Shown piece after piece: positions 46,046 to 55,560 of a DNA stretch of 64,000 nt. Every line of letters starts with the position of its first letter. Position 1 is the first letter of the stretch. The position numbers and the translations under genes are program-made. Under the pieces are notes generated by a model that saw only the letters and a program-made list of their open reading frames with translations, was not told where the DNA came from and searched no databases. This DNA is from Crocodylus rhombifer (lineage: Eukaryota; Chordata; Crocodylia; Crocodylidae): contig JAVSML010000045.1 in NCBI GenBank assembly GCA_038503035.1, positions 310,001 to 374,000 on the forward strand, written 5' to 3'.

Positions 46046-48174
46046 TTGACAGTTCTTCAAGAATGCCATGACGTTAATGAGCTTTACAGTCTGGGTAGGA
46101 TGAAAGCTTGTTGCTGTAGCTGAAATGGCCAGAACACACCCATGCTCATCATAAGTGTATTTCAGGGTTTGGAGCATGTCTATGGGAGCAGTTGGGCAGG
46201 GTATGCTTGAAAGCATCCCAGCATCTACTGCCATCTGCTTTCTGTGCTTAGTGCTGGTTTATATATATAAAAAAATCAAAGCAGGACATTCTACTTCAAA
46301 CATTTCTCCATCTGAGGACAGGTGAGAGAGATTATACATGTGATAAACATTGGCTAAAATGTTCAATACATTCCTTGAAGTTGCTTGGATACTAGTGCAG
46401 AGAACAGGACAAGAACATATACAGACTAGAACAATGAATGCTAGAACAACCTGGTTAGTTCAGCTGTTGGTATTTGGATATCATGAGGATGTGGTTTTGT
46501 GTGACTCCATCTAATTTAATCAATGATTCAAGGCAAGCATAAAATGTTATTGCTGTTTGTTTTCAGCGGAGTCCTCCTTCAAGGAGATTTTCCTTTGTCG
46601 TAGAGGCATCCTATAGATATGGAGATCTGTAAGCAAATTTCTCTGGAGACCATCCACAAAGCTCAGCTGTAAATTGCTAGAGACTGCTCAGTAGCATCCC
46701 ATAATAACTTGCTTCATATCAGAGGGTAATGGAGACCAGGCTAGGGAAGGAAACCTAATTATCTCAAGTGATATCATGATAGAAATATCACAAGGTCAAT
46801 GAACAGAGATGTGTTGGCATGGTGGAAATGTTTTGGGTTTCTAAAAAGGATAAGAGCCTTTGTAATATTGGTTTTCTTTGCAATATTGGATTCGTAAGTA
46901 TGACTTGTGGGATTTCTATACAACTTGTACAAGCAGGAGTTGTCAGTGGAGCTACTTTGGGAAATTGATTATCCTTTTCAATCGAGCTACTGTGGCAACC
47001 TCGCATACAAATCCTAGGTTGGGGTACTGAAATATAGGGAGAGGGTGAGCTCTCAGAGAAGATTCCCAACTTCAGGCTTTGGTGAGGGTAAGAGAAGAGG
47101 GAAGGCCCTGCCAAATTAAATAACACAATCAGGCAAACCGGTACACTTAGCCAATCAAAAGTGTGTCAGTAGAAAATGTCCAGTGTCTCCAAAGGGCTAA
47201 CCAGGAAATAGTTGTTCATGCAAAAGAACTGTCTGCCATTGTGTCCACATCCCCTAAACCAGCCTTGACATACTGCACCAAACCAAATGCACTGAAGTTC
47301 AAGTTCTCAGATTTGTATTTGGCCCATTGTTTTTATGGCTGGATCTCAGGATGGGAGATGCTGTTTATTAACTTCTAATGTTTTTTAAACTGTCTTGTGG
47401 CATTCATTCCTTAATTGCTTTTCCAAATGTATAAAATACTTCCTCTGTCACTCCAAGGTTAATGTAAATTAATAGTAATGAATACATTTCAACAGAAATG
47501 GCTTTGTGTCATTACTGTAAAATTGCCTGTACTCTGGCGTGCAGGCAGGTTTCATTCATGCAGTATCAGAGCAATGGCCATGACCCTTAGAACTATACTC
47601 AAATTAAAAAAAATAAGGATTTTGCCTTATGCTGGTATAATTCAAATACTCCTGATTTACATTGTGTAAATGAGTTCAAAATGTATTCTAGTAAGTGTGG
47701 CTGGGAGGAGAGAAGGCTGCTGTTCATTTCCTGCTGCTCCCATTAGACTACTCGAGCAATCTTCATCCATGAAGCCTACAAGAAATTTGTCAATTGGCTT
47801 AATTTCTAAACTGGAAAATCAGCATTAAGTGCTTGAATCAGAGATTATATTAATATTTTAGCTCATCCTTGGGAACTGAAATTACCTGTGCGCTTTCTTT
47901 TTACCACCTTTTGGACTTCATTTCCAAAGGTGGGTTTTGGAGCAAGGAACTTGTCTCTTTATTTGCCTTATTAGGTGCATGACAAACATTCGGTTGCTGC
48001 ATAAAAGTAAGTAATAATAGAAATAATAATAGGTGATAGTAAATACTAAGTGGGTGATAGTAGGCTAGGCAGGGCTACCGTTAGGTCAGTGCAAGATCAA
48101 AAATTCAACACACGCCAGCAGCGTGGTGTTGTCTCCCAAAGCGTAAATATAATTTGGGTTTGTTTTAGCAGAGG
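46046..48174. other. AT-rich non-coding stretch
   Basis: No gene or recognised repeat. Confidence 0.5.
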
Positions 48175-48735
48175 CATCATATTATAAAATACAGGGGTGA
48201 CAGAACCTATCTACTTGGCACCAGTTAAGCCTCAGCTAGAGTAATGTATCCAGTTCTGGGCTCCATATTTTAGGAAGCTTGTAGAGAAATTGGAGGGGAT
48301 CCGAAGGCAAACAACAAAAATGATAAGGGTGTTGGAATGTAGGCCGTATAAGGGAAGGTTGAGAGAACTAGGTATATTTAGTCTGAAGAAAAAGAGATTA
48401 AGGGGGACATGATGGCAGCTTTCAAATATTTGAAAGGCTGCCATAAAGAAGAGGAGGAAGAACAATTCTCCCTGGCCACAGAGGGCAGGGTATGGAGCAG
48501 TTATTTTTAGCTGCATTTGCATTGCTGCAGCTTAAGCTCAGGGGAAAACTTTTGAATAGTACAACAGTGAAACAAACTGCCTTGTGAAGTTGTGGCATCT
48601 TCATTGTAAGTTTTCAAAAAGAGGCCAGAAAGGCAATTGTCCTGGGTGGTTTAGGAACAGTAAATCCTGCATCTGTGCAGGGCTTGAAGGAGATGATCCT
48701 TTACTTTTCTTCAAACCCCTTAATTCTATAAGTGG
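48175..48735 (+). mobile_element. Old CR1/L3-like 3' fragment
   Basis: Starts near the VKPQLE-type block (TCCAGTTCTGGGCTCCATAT), then GGAGGGGATCCGAAGGCAAA, TATAAGGGAAGGTTGAGAGA and a 3' part ending TTAATTCTATAAG. Out of frame in several places; an old copy. Confidence 0.75.
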
Positions 48736-48920
48736 AGTTGGTGAATGCTAACCTTAGCACTGAGCTATGTAGTGCTGCTTTGGTGCTAAAGGACCAATGT
48801 TTCCTTCTGATTTCTGGAACCAATAATGTATTTATAGTTTCATAGTTTCTAGGGTCGGAAGAGACCTGAACAGATCATCAAGTCTGACCACCCTGCCCTG
48901 GGCAGGAATGAGTGCTGGGA

Positions 48921-50459
48921 TCATAATACCCCAGCCAGATATCTATCCAACCTCCCCTTGAAGACCCCCAAGGTAGGGGAGAGCACCACCTCCCTTGGGA
49001 GCCCATTCCAGAGCCTGGCAGCCCTAACCATAAAGTAATGCCTCCTGACATCAAGCCTGAACATACTCTCAATCAATTTGTGGCCATTATTCCTTGTTAT
49101 CCCAGGTGGTGCCAAGAGTAACAGAGCCTGACCTATTTTCCTCTGGTCCCCCCTGGTGAGTTTATAGATGGCTACCAGTTCCCCTCTTGGTCTTCTCTTG
49201 TGGGGGCTGAACAGATTCAGGCCCTTTAGTCTATCTTTATAGGGCCTGGCCTGCTGCCCCCTGACCGTGCAAGTGGCCCTCCTCTGGACCCTCTCAAGGT
49301 TAGCCACATCCCTCTTGAAGTGCAGCATCCAGAACTGGATGCAGTACTCCAACTGTAGCCTGACCAGCACTGTATAGAGGGGAAGGATCACCTCCCTAGA
49401 CCTGCTTGTGATGAAGCGTGTTCCCCAGCCTATAGGTATGTTGCAGGTTCCTTCTTCCTAGATGAAGCACCTTGCACTTGTCTGCGTTGAATTCTGTCCT
49501 AGTCTCATCTGCCCACCCCTGTAACCTGTCTAGATTTAGTTGGATTCTGTCCCTCTCCTCCAGTGTGCTCGCTTCTCCCCATGTCTTTGTGTTATCAGCG
49601 AATTTGGACAGCGTGCTTTCCATGCCCGCCTCCAAATCGCTGATAAAGATATTTAACAGCACAGGCCCAAGGACTGAGCCTTGGAAAACTACGCTGCCCA
49701 CATCCCTCCAGGTCGAAAATGACCCACCCACCACCGCTTTCTGGGTGTGACCTTTGAGCCAATTCGCCACCCATCTGACTATAGGCATGAATGCCGCAGT
49801 CTCCAATTTTTTTTTTTTAATGAGGATGGGATGAGAAACAGTGTCAAAGGCCTTCCTGAAGTTTAGGTAGACAACATCCACCTCAATGCCTGCATCCAAA
49901 GACTCTGTGACCTGGCTGTAAAAGGAAACCAGGTTAGTCAGGCAGGATCTGCCCGCAATGAACCTGTGTTGGTTGCCCCGATCATTGCCTCTCATGCTGG
50001 GCCCCTGCAGATGTACTCCTTGATAATTTTCTCAAAGGTCTTCCCAAGGACCAAGGTGAGACTAACTGGCCTATAGTTACCCGGGTCCTCCTTTCTCCCC
50101 TTCTTGTAAATGGGGACCATATTGGCCCTTTTCCAGTCCCCTGGGACCTGACCAGAGCAGCCCGAGTGCTCATACAGCCGTGCCAGAGACCCTGCTATGA
50201 CCTCCACAAATTCCCTCAGTTCCCTCGGATGAAGAGCATCTGGACCTGCTGATTTATACACATCCAGCCCCTTCAAGAGTTCCCTAACTAGATCGTCCCT
50301 GACCCTAGACATAGCGTCATGTCCCCTCAGCCTGTCTGTAATCCTAGTGGGGGAGTTGTCCCTGCTCAGAAATGTGGAGGCAAAGAACTTGTTGAAAAGA
50401 TCAGCTTTTTCCTTTGCTGCAATCACCAGATTGCCAAGCCTGTCCTGTAGGGGCCTCAC
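48921..50459 (-). pseudogene. CR1 ORF2 reverse transcriptase, three frames
   Basis: Three consecutive pieces in different frames. 50459-49992 has ELLKGLDVYKSAGPDALHPR, ANMVPIYKKG and NYRPVSLT. 49995-49396 has VDVVYLNFRKAFDTVSHPIL, where the first catalytic aspartate (DFSKAFD) is N, then [17 protein letters not shown] and SKFADNTKTWG, where the active-site FADD is FADN. 49391-48921 has LVRLQLEYCIQFWMLHF, VQRRATC and ARLWNGLPREVV. Two catalytic aspartates lost and two frameshifts make it inactive. Confidence 0.9.
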
Positions 50460-50579
50460 ATTACCTGATGCCTTCTCTTTACTCCCTATGTATTAGAAAA
50501 AGGCCTTTTGGTAACCTTAATTCTGGTCACCAGCCCTAGTTCTGTCTCTGCCTTGGCCTTCCTAACTGCTTCTCTGCAA

Positions 50580-51601
50580 TCACGAGCAACAGAGGTGTAA
50601 TCCTCCTTTGGTGATAGCCCCTTGCTTCCGCTGATTGTATACTAACTTTTTTGCCCTCAGGCCCTCCTGGATCCCTTTACTGAGCCAAGGGGGCTTTTTA
50701 GCATTCTTGTCCCCTTTGGTTCGCATTGGGACTGACTCAACTCTGAGCTCAGAGGATTGTTTCCTTAAGGAACAACCACCTGTCCTGGACTCCCATCTCA
50801 TTGGGGCTCTGAGACCCCAGTGTGTCTCTTACTAATCTCCTTAGCTTATTGAAGTCAAGGACTTTTGCTTTACTGCTTGCTTTTGCCACCCTGTGCTGGA
50901 TAGTAAACTCCAGCAGACGATGGTCACTAATGCCTAGGTAGTTGGTCACCTGCAGATCCCTCACCAGGTCATCGCCTGTGGCAAGGAACAAGTCCAGCAA
51001 GGCATTTCCTCTGGTGGGATTGTGTACCTCCTGGGTTAGGTGGAGGTCCTGTATGCAGGCTAAAAACCTACATGAGCATTCAGACCTGGCTGACTGATCC
51101 TCCCAGCAGATGCCTGGGTAATTTTAGGTCACCCGTGACAACCACATCCCTTGTCCTTACAGTCTCTGTGAGCTGACCTGAAAATTCCAGGTCCAGCTCA
51201 TCGCCCCGGTGAGGCGGTCTGTAGTAGATGGCCACTATCAAGTCCCTTTCCCAATGACCTCCGTCCATTCTAACCCAGAGCACCTGTTTGCCCCTCTACT
51301 TAACGCATCATGGTTATTGAGGACGTGTACTGCTCTTTAACATAGAGTGCTATACCCCGCCCTTTTTCCCTACTCTATCCCATCTATACAAGCTATACCC
51401 CTCGATGTCTACTACCCAGTCATGGGTAGAATCCCACCAGGTTTCTGTAAGCCCAACCTGGTCTGGGTTTTTACTAGCTAGCATGAGGGCAAGTTCCTCC
51501 TGCTTATTCCCCATATGTCTAGCATTTGTGCAGAGGCAATTGAGACCTCCTTGAGGTTCATACTGGCCTCTTGTTCCCAAGCTTGCCTGGGCCCTTGTCA
51601 C
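50580..51601 (-). pseudogene. CR1 ORF2 endonuclease and linker, broken
   Basis: Apurinic-like (EEP) endonuclease that nicks target DNA for CR1 insertion. 51601-51350 has LNCLCTNARHMGNKQEELAL and VGLTETWWD (catalytic glutamate kept). 51283-51080, same frame after a stop, has VAIYYRPPHRGDELD and VVVTGDLKLP, where the usual GDFN has become GDLK, losing the asparagine. 51000-50749, shifted, has DLFLATGDDLV and GISDHRLLEF, with the catalytic histidine kept. 50801-50580 is the basic linker (KNAKKPPWLSKGIQEGL). Stops and frameshifts: inactive. Confidence 0.9.
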
Positions 51602-51685
51602 TTACCTGGGTTGTTCCTACTCGTATCACCTGGCTTGACATTGAAGTGTCTTCCTACACCTCTGCATCCCCGTCCCCTGATGAAC

Positions 51686-52258
51686 CTAGTTTAAAGCTCC
51701 CCATATGAGATCAGCCAACCTGGAAGAGAAAACACGCTTACCTTTTGGGGAGAGATGTAGTCCATCCCGCCTTAGCATGTCTCCTGCGTGGAAGCGCGGG
51801 TTGTGGTCAAAGAATCTGAAGCCTGCCCGGTAATACCAACCCTGAAGCCGCCAGTTGACCTCTCTGATGCAGGCCTCATGGCACCGTCCACACCTGCTCA
51901 GCGGAAGAACAGATGAGACAACCACCTGTGCTCCCGTCTCCCTAAGCTTGGCCCCCAGAGCTTTGTAGTCTCTTATGACATGGTCCAAAATACTCCCAGC
52001 TGCATCATTAGTGCCCATATGGATGAGGACCAAGGGGTAGTGATCACAGAGCTGGATGAGGTCCAAGTTCATTGCTGTGACATCCCAAATCCAAGCTCCG
52101 GGCAGGCAGGAAACCTTGCGTGCCATGAGATCTGGGTGACAGATGGGTCCCTCTATTTGTCTCAGCAGGCAGTCGCCTACAATGATGACACGACATCTCC
52201 TCTTCTGCTTACCTCGCTGGCCCTCAGCTCGCTCAGTGATGGTGGCAGACTCCTCCAA
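51686..52258 (-). pseudogene. CR1 ORF1 esterase domain (SGNH/GDSL type)
   Basis: The C-terminal part of CR1 ORF1 is an SGNH hydrolase-like esterase. Residue numbers are from the ATG at 52258. Block I reads VIIVGDCLLRQ with G28-D29-C30, where the family normally has the nucleophile serine (GDS). Block III HMGTNDAAG has GTND at 82-85; block V DGLHLSPKG has D165 and H168. The 190-codon frame is uninterrupted, but ORF1 is shifted between 52398 and 52258, so it is cut off from its N-terminal part. The Ser to Cys change most likely reflects decay, though a Cys nucleophile cannot be excluded. Confidence 0.85.
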
Positions 52259-52397
52259 TGCACTTTCCCCCGCTGCACACTCCTCCAGTGCAGCCAGGGC
52301 CTCATTTGTTCCCCAGCTGCACCGGGGGCACTGTTTCTATGGTGAGAGGTCTGGCCCTGGAGGTGACCATCCTCCACTTGCCAGCATCTGCTTCAGG

Positions 52398-52769
52398 TTA
52401 TTTCTTCGCAGCTTCTCTACCAGGCATCTTGTCCTGCAAAGAATTAAGGTAGCCATCAATCTCTTCCTCAAATGCCCTGATCCCCTGCAGCCTGCTCACC
52501 TCTGCCCGGAGTTCCCTCACCTGCCTCTTCAGGGCCTCAATCTGGGCACATGTGGGACAGGCAAGGAAACCCCCGGCCCCTGCACTACCCTCAGGCCTTG
52601 GAGGTCCTGCCAGGCAACCCCCACAGACAGGGGGCCAAGGCACTGCCAACCCATCCAAGGGGCCTTTCTGAGTGGAGGCCTCACAGGAGGTCTGGGCCAG
52701 GGGCAGCAGCAGGACAGGGGCCCTGTCTGTGCTCTGCGTTGCCACCCCCATAGTAGCCCCCTTCCTCAT
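52398..52769 (-). pseudogene. CR1 ORF1 N-terminal zinc and coiled-coil part
   Basis: 123 codons with paired cysteines C49-x2-C52 and C71-x2-C74 (VCGGC, ACPTC), a likely zinc-binding unit, then a heptad-like helix IEALKRQVRELRAEVSRLQ at about 77-95, the ORF1 coiled coil that supports self-association. It ends at a stop at 52398 and the esterase continues in another frame. CR1 ORF1 proteins are thought to bind and package element RNA. Confidence 0.8.
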
Positions 52770-52904
52770 TCACTTACCTGAGGTCTCTGGCAGAAGCTCC
52801 TGTTTACTCCTGCCCCTGAACCGGCCTGCAAACTGCCTGGAAACCACTCCTGTTGGCAGTCCCTGTTTGCTGGCTCCCTGGTACATTTAGTAGTGCTTTG
52901 TGGG

Positions 52905-52985
52905 TGTTGGCTGTAGCCAAGTTGGTTTAAGGACATAGGCAGATAAGGTTCTTTGGGAAAACACCCTTCTTCAGGCATAGGGTGA
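52905..52985 (-). mobile_element. Penelope-like element 3' end
   Basis: Read on the minus strand: TGAAGAAGGGTGTTTTCCC, AAGAACCTTATC, then ending ACCAACTTGGCTACAGCC, the usual Penelope-type end seen in reptile genomes (ACCAACACGGCTACA type). The adjoining 53000-53400 segment may belong to it; it gives a Cys-rich frame (53334-52927) that I cannot assign. Confidence 0.6.
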
Positions 52986-53654
52986 GTCTGCTATGTTTTG
53001 TGTTCTCCTGAATGGAAACAAAATGCAGGTCTGTGAAAATGCAAATACTTGGCATCTTTGGACGCAGATCAGAGGCTATGGAAGACAATAGGTCTGAGAC
53101 AGGTAGTTGGGTGTGGTGGGGGGGCGGGCAAGGAGGAACGTAGACTTGGTGATAGAATGTAGCTGATAAAATGTAGAGCGGGTATTGGGGGCAGGGGCCG
53201 GTGTAGCAGAAAGCCCCCTTGGTACATTTGCCTTCTGGACAGTGATATAACAGACACCCCTTCTTGCCTGCACCACTCCCATTTTGTGCATTTCTTTTTA
53301 CTTCTAAGTATTGGCAGAGACCTAGCACACTCATTGCATGGGTGTGGCAAGCCTCAGAGCAAGCCAGAAAGCTGAAATGGCTTTCTGTAGGAGAAACCTA
53401 GAAACTATATCTACATATCAGTTAAGCTCAGTGTCACTAGAGAAAACAAAAGAACTAAAATATCCACTTCAAAGACTGTAATATACACTCTGGTGCTAAC
53501 CTAACTCACTTACTGTCCCCAATAGCCTTTGATCATCACTACCTCACATTGCATTTTTATATATTTCTCACAGTGCATTTTTATATTTCATCTGTCTCAT
53601 CTTTACCATGGCATTTTGTATTTTATATTTTATACTTTTAAATCCTTAGGGAAT

Positions 53655-54150
53655 GTACTCCCTGTAGAAGGAAGTTACACTCTGGACCATTGTTAAAAAC
53701 TGCATTGTAATTGTAAAGTGATAACATCTGCTATATTTGGCTGGTTCCCCTTGAGTGAATCACACAAGTCTGGCAAAAAGGGATAAAAAGCAATGAAGAG
53801 CGACCCTCAAGGGTGCCCTTTCATCCAGTACCTGACCTACTGAGACTGAAGGACAAGCAGGTGACCCCCTTCTGGAGAAGACGTTGCCTTGAAGGAAGCT
53901 GACCATCAACAGCAGACTCCAGGGCCTCGGACAGGGAGATGCACTGATACCAGTGCTCTCAGTCACTACAGTAACTACTATACACTATACTCCATGGGTT
54001 TGAATGACTGAGTACATGTGTGTGTGCTAAGGTAACAAGTACCCCTCATAACTCACAGTTTGCATTTATTATGTTATTGGTAACTTCACATCCGGTACAA
54101 TAAATTAGAATTCATTATGATCCCGTGAGTTGGTCCTTTGTAGCCAACCC
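53655..54150 (+). mobile_element. Possible solo LTR
   Basis: About 500 bp with the order expected of a long terminal repeat: TATA-like GGATAAAAAGC at about 53780, then a polyadenylation signal AATAAA at 54099-54104, then a short T/G-rich end at 54125-54150. TG and CA ends and a target duplication could not be fixed with certainty. No internal retroviral genes flank it. Confidence 0.35.
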
Positions 54151-54199
54151 AGGCAGGCTATAATGGGCCATAAATCAAACGTTTATACTTAATCTGTGG

Positions 54200-55080
54200 T
54201 TTTTTGTATCCAGTAGACTTATGAAGTGAAGTTCATAGGCTCATCTATGAAAGGTGTTTGGTAAATTCCCTTTGAGGAACCAAGAGATTGGAGGGAGAGT
54301 GGTTGTTTTGAGATGTATGCACCCCCAGGTAATTGGGTATTTTTTGTCTGATGGCTTTTCAGTGTGTGTTCATTCTGGTATGCAGTTGTTGTTTGGTTTC
54401 TCCTACATAATTTTCATCAGGGCATTACTGCACTGGATGAGATGTATTATATTTCTGGAGGTGCACGTAGAAATCCAGGAATGGTAATGGTCCTGTTGTG
54501 GGGTGTAGTTACTGTGGGAGCTGTGGAGCTGTTCTGGCAGGGTTTACATTTCATTTTAGTAGTGGTGACATTCTTAAGCCTGGCATACTGAAACCTTGAC
54601 AAGTTATTTCTAGGACCTATGAGTACACAGATTCAGGGTCTGGTGGACCTCAAACAGTGGGTGTGAAGCAGTCGTTGTATAAAACGTAAGAGAAAGCAAT
54701 ACTCCTGTCAAGAACTTGGAACCTAGCATTCAGTTGGATGAGTGGGCAGCTTTGGTACAAGGAGTTTCAGCTCTAGTTGGTGGTCCTTTTAATCCTTCCA
54801 TCCAGCTTTCTGTTTTCCTTATCTTTTATAAAGGTTATTGGGAGAGGCCAGAAGTGCTTTGCTTGCAACATAGCTACATTTGAATATGGATTCTGTTACT
54901 GAGCCAGTCACAACCATTCCTCAGATTTGCTGAAAAGATGGTGGTGACTCTTGAAGAGATCCATAGCAAGCCTATGCTTTTCAAAACCTCATGAACTCTT
55001 TTTACACTGTGGATGAAATGAGGAAAGGAGTGCAGGCGAGGAAAATACTGGAGCAAAACAAAATGATCCCATTCTCAAAA
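54200..55080 (-). pseudogene. Penelope-like element, GIY-YIG endonuclease relic
   Basis: The minus strand at about 54590-54250 encodes, with stops, TVTTPHNRTITIPGF, then a decayed IIYL-type block, NYVGETKQQLHTRMNTH and later HTSQNNHSP. The spacing of YVGETKQQLxxRMNxH and the following histidine matches the GIY-YIG nuclease of Penelope-like elements. Further upstream in element order, the frame at 55056-54874 (HSFPHFIHSVKRVHEVLKSI, SANLRNGCDW) resembles the region between their reverse transcriptase and the nuclease. The reverse transcriptase itself is not visible. Confidence 0.65.
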
Positions 55081-55370
55081 GGACTAGGATAGTTAACAAC
55101 AAGAGAGAGAAGAGTACTGAATCTTCCTGAGGAAGAGAGAGCCTCAGGGCTCACAGCCTGCCTTTGTCACTGACACTGACCACTGAGGGGAGTTGTGCCA
55201 AAAAAATTAAGCAGACTTTAGTAAAAAAATATGAAATCAGCAGTTAGAGGGAACTAGAGGAAAGGATGTGTTGATTGAAACTCCATGGTCTGTGGCAAAT
55301 AGGTGAAGGTGCAGCAAGTTAAGTCGGGAAGTGCACAAGCAGACAGCTGGACACAGTGACCTCAGGGATC

Positions 55371-55560
55371 TCCATCGATCGCTGTCAGAAAGGAATTTGC
55401 GGCTAGAGGCGCTCCGTCGGCACCATGGTTTTACCGAAGGGCTGGTTTGGACCGTCCCTGCTGAAGCCAGTTCATTGCAACCTTGAACTGAGGGAATATC
55501 TGCCTGGGTCTTGCAGGGGAGTGAGTGTGCATCTGAGAGCTCAGATCTGTCAACTGTAGT
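55371..55560 (+). other. CpG-dense patch with a small open frame
   Basis: About eight CpG in 85 bases (55373-55465), in a window that is otherwise CpG-poor. An ATG at 55425 in a strong start context (GGCACCATGG) opens 44 codons to TAG at 55557-55559; a donor-like AGTGAGT follows CAGGGG at about 55520. The frame starts MVLPKGWFGPSLLKPVH; no family recognised. It could be a first exon, a young insertion or chance. Confidence 0.2.

Larger units (their letters stand above)
48838..52890 (-). mobile_element. Nearly complete CR1, broken
   Basis: About 4.05 kb, close to the usual CR1 length of about 4.5 kb, and the only copy here with ORF1 and ORF2 both represented. The order on the minus strand is GC-rich leader, ORF1 zinc/coiled-coil part, ORF1 esterase, ORF2 endonuclease, linker, reverse transcriptase, tail. 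The tail is at 48838-48900 (inverse of GTCGGAAGAGACCTGAACAG). Frameshifts separate nearly every block, so it cannot produce a full protein. The 5' edge at about 52890 is set by the start of a Penelope-like sequence. Confidence 0.9.

Noticed and set aside
52143..52781. 212-codon plus-strand frame
   Set aside because: It is the opposite-strand shadow of CR1 ORF1, whose zinc, coiled-coil and esterase motifs are on the minus strand.
53069..53350. Cys-rich minus-strand frames
   Set aside because: Overlapping frames in several registers with no family match; likely part of a Penelope-derived repeat.
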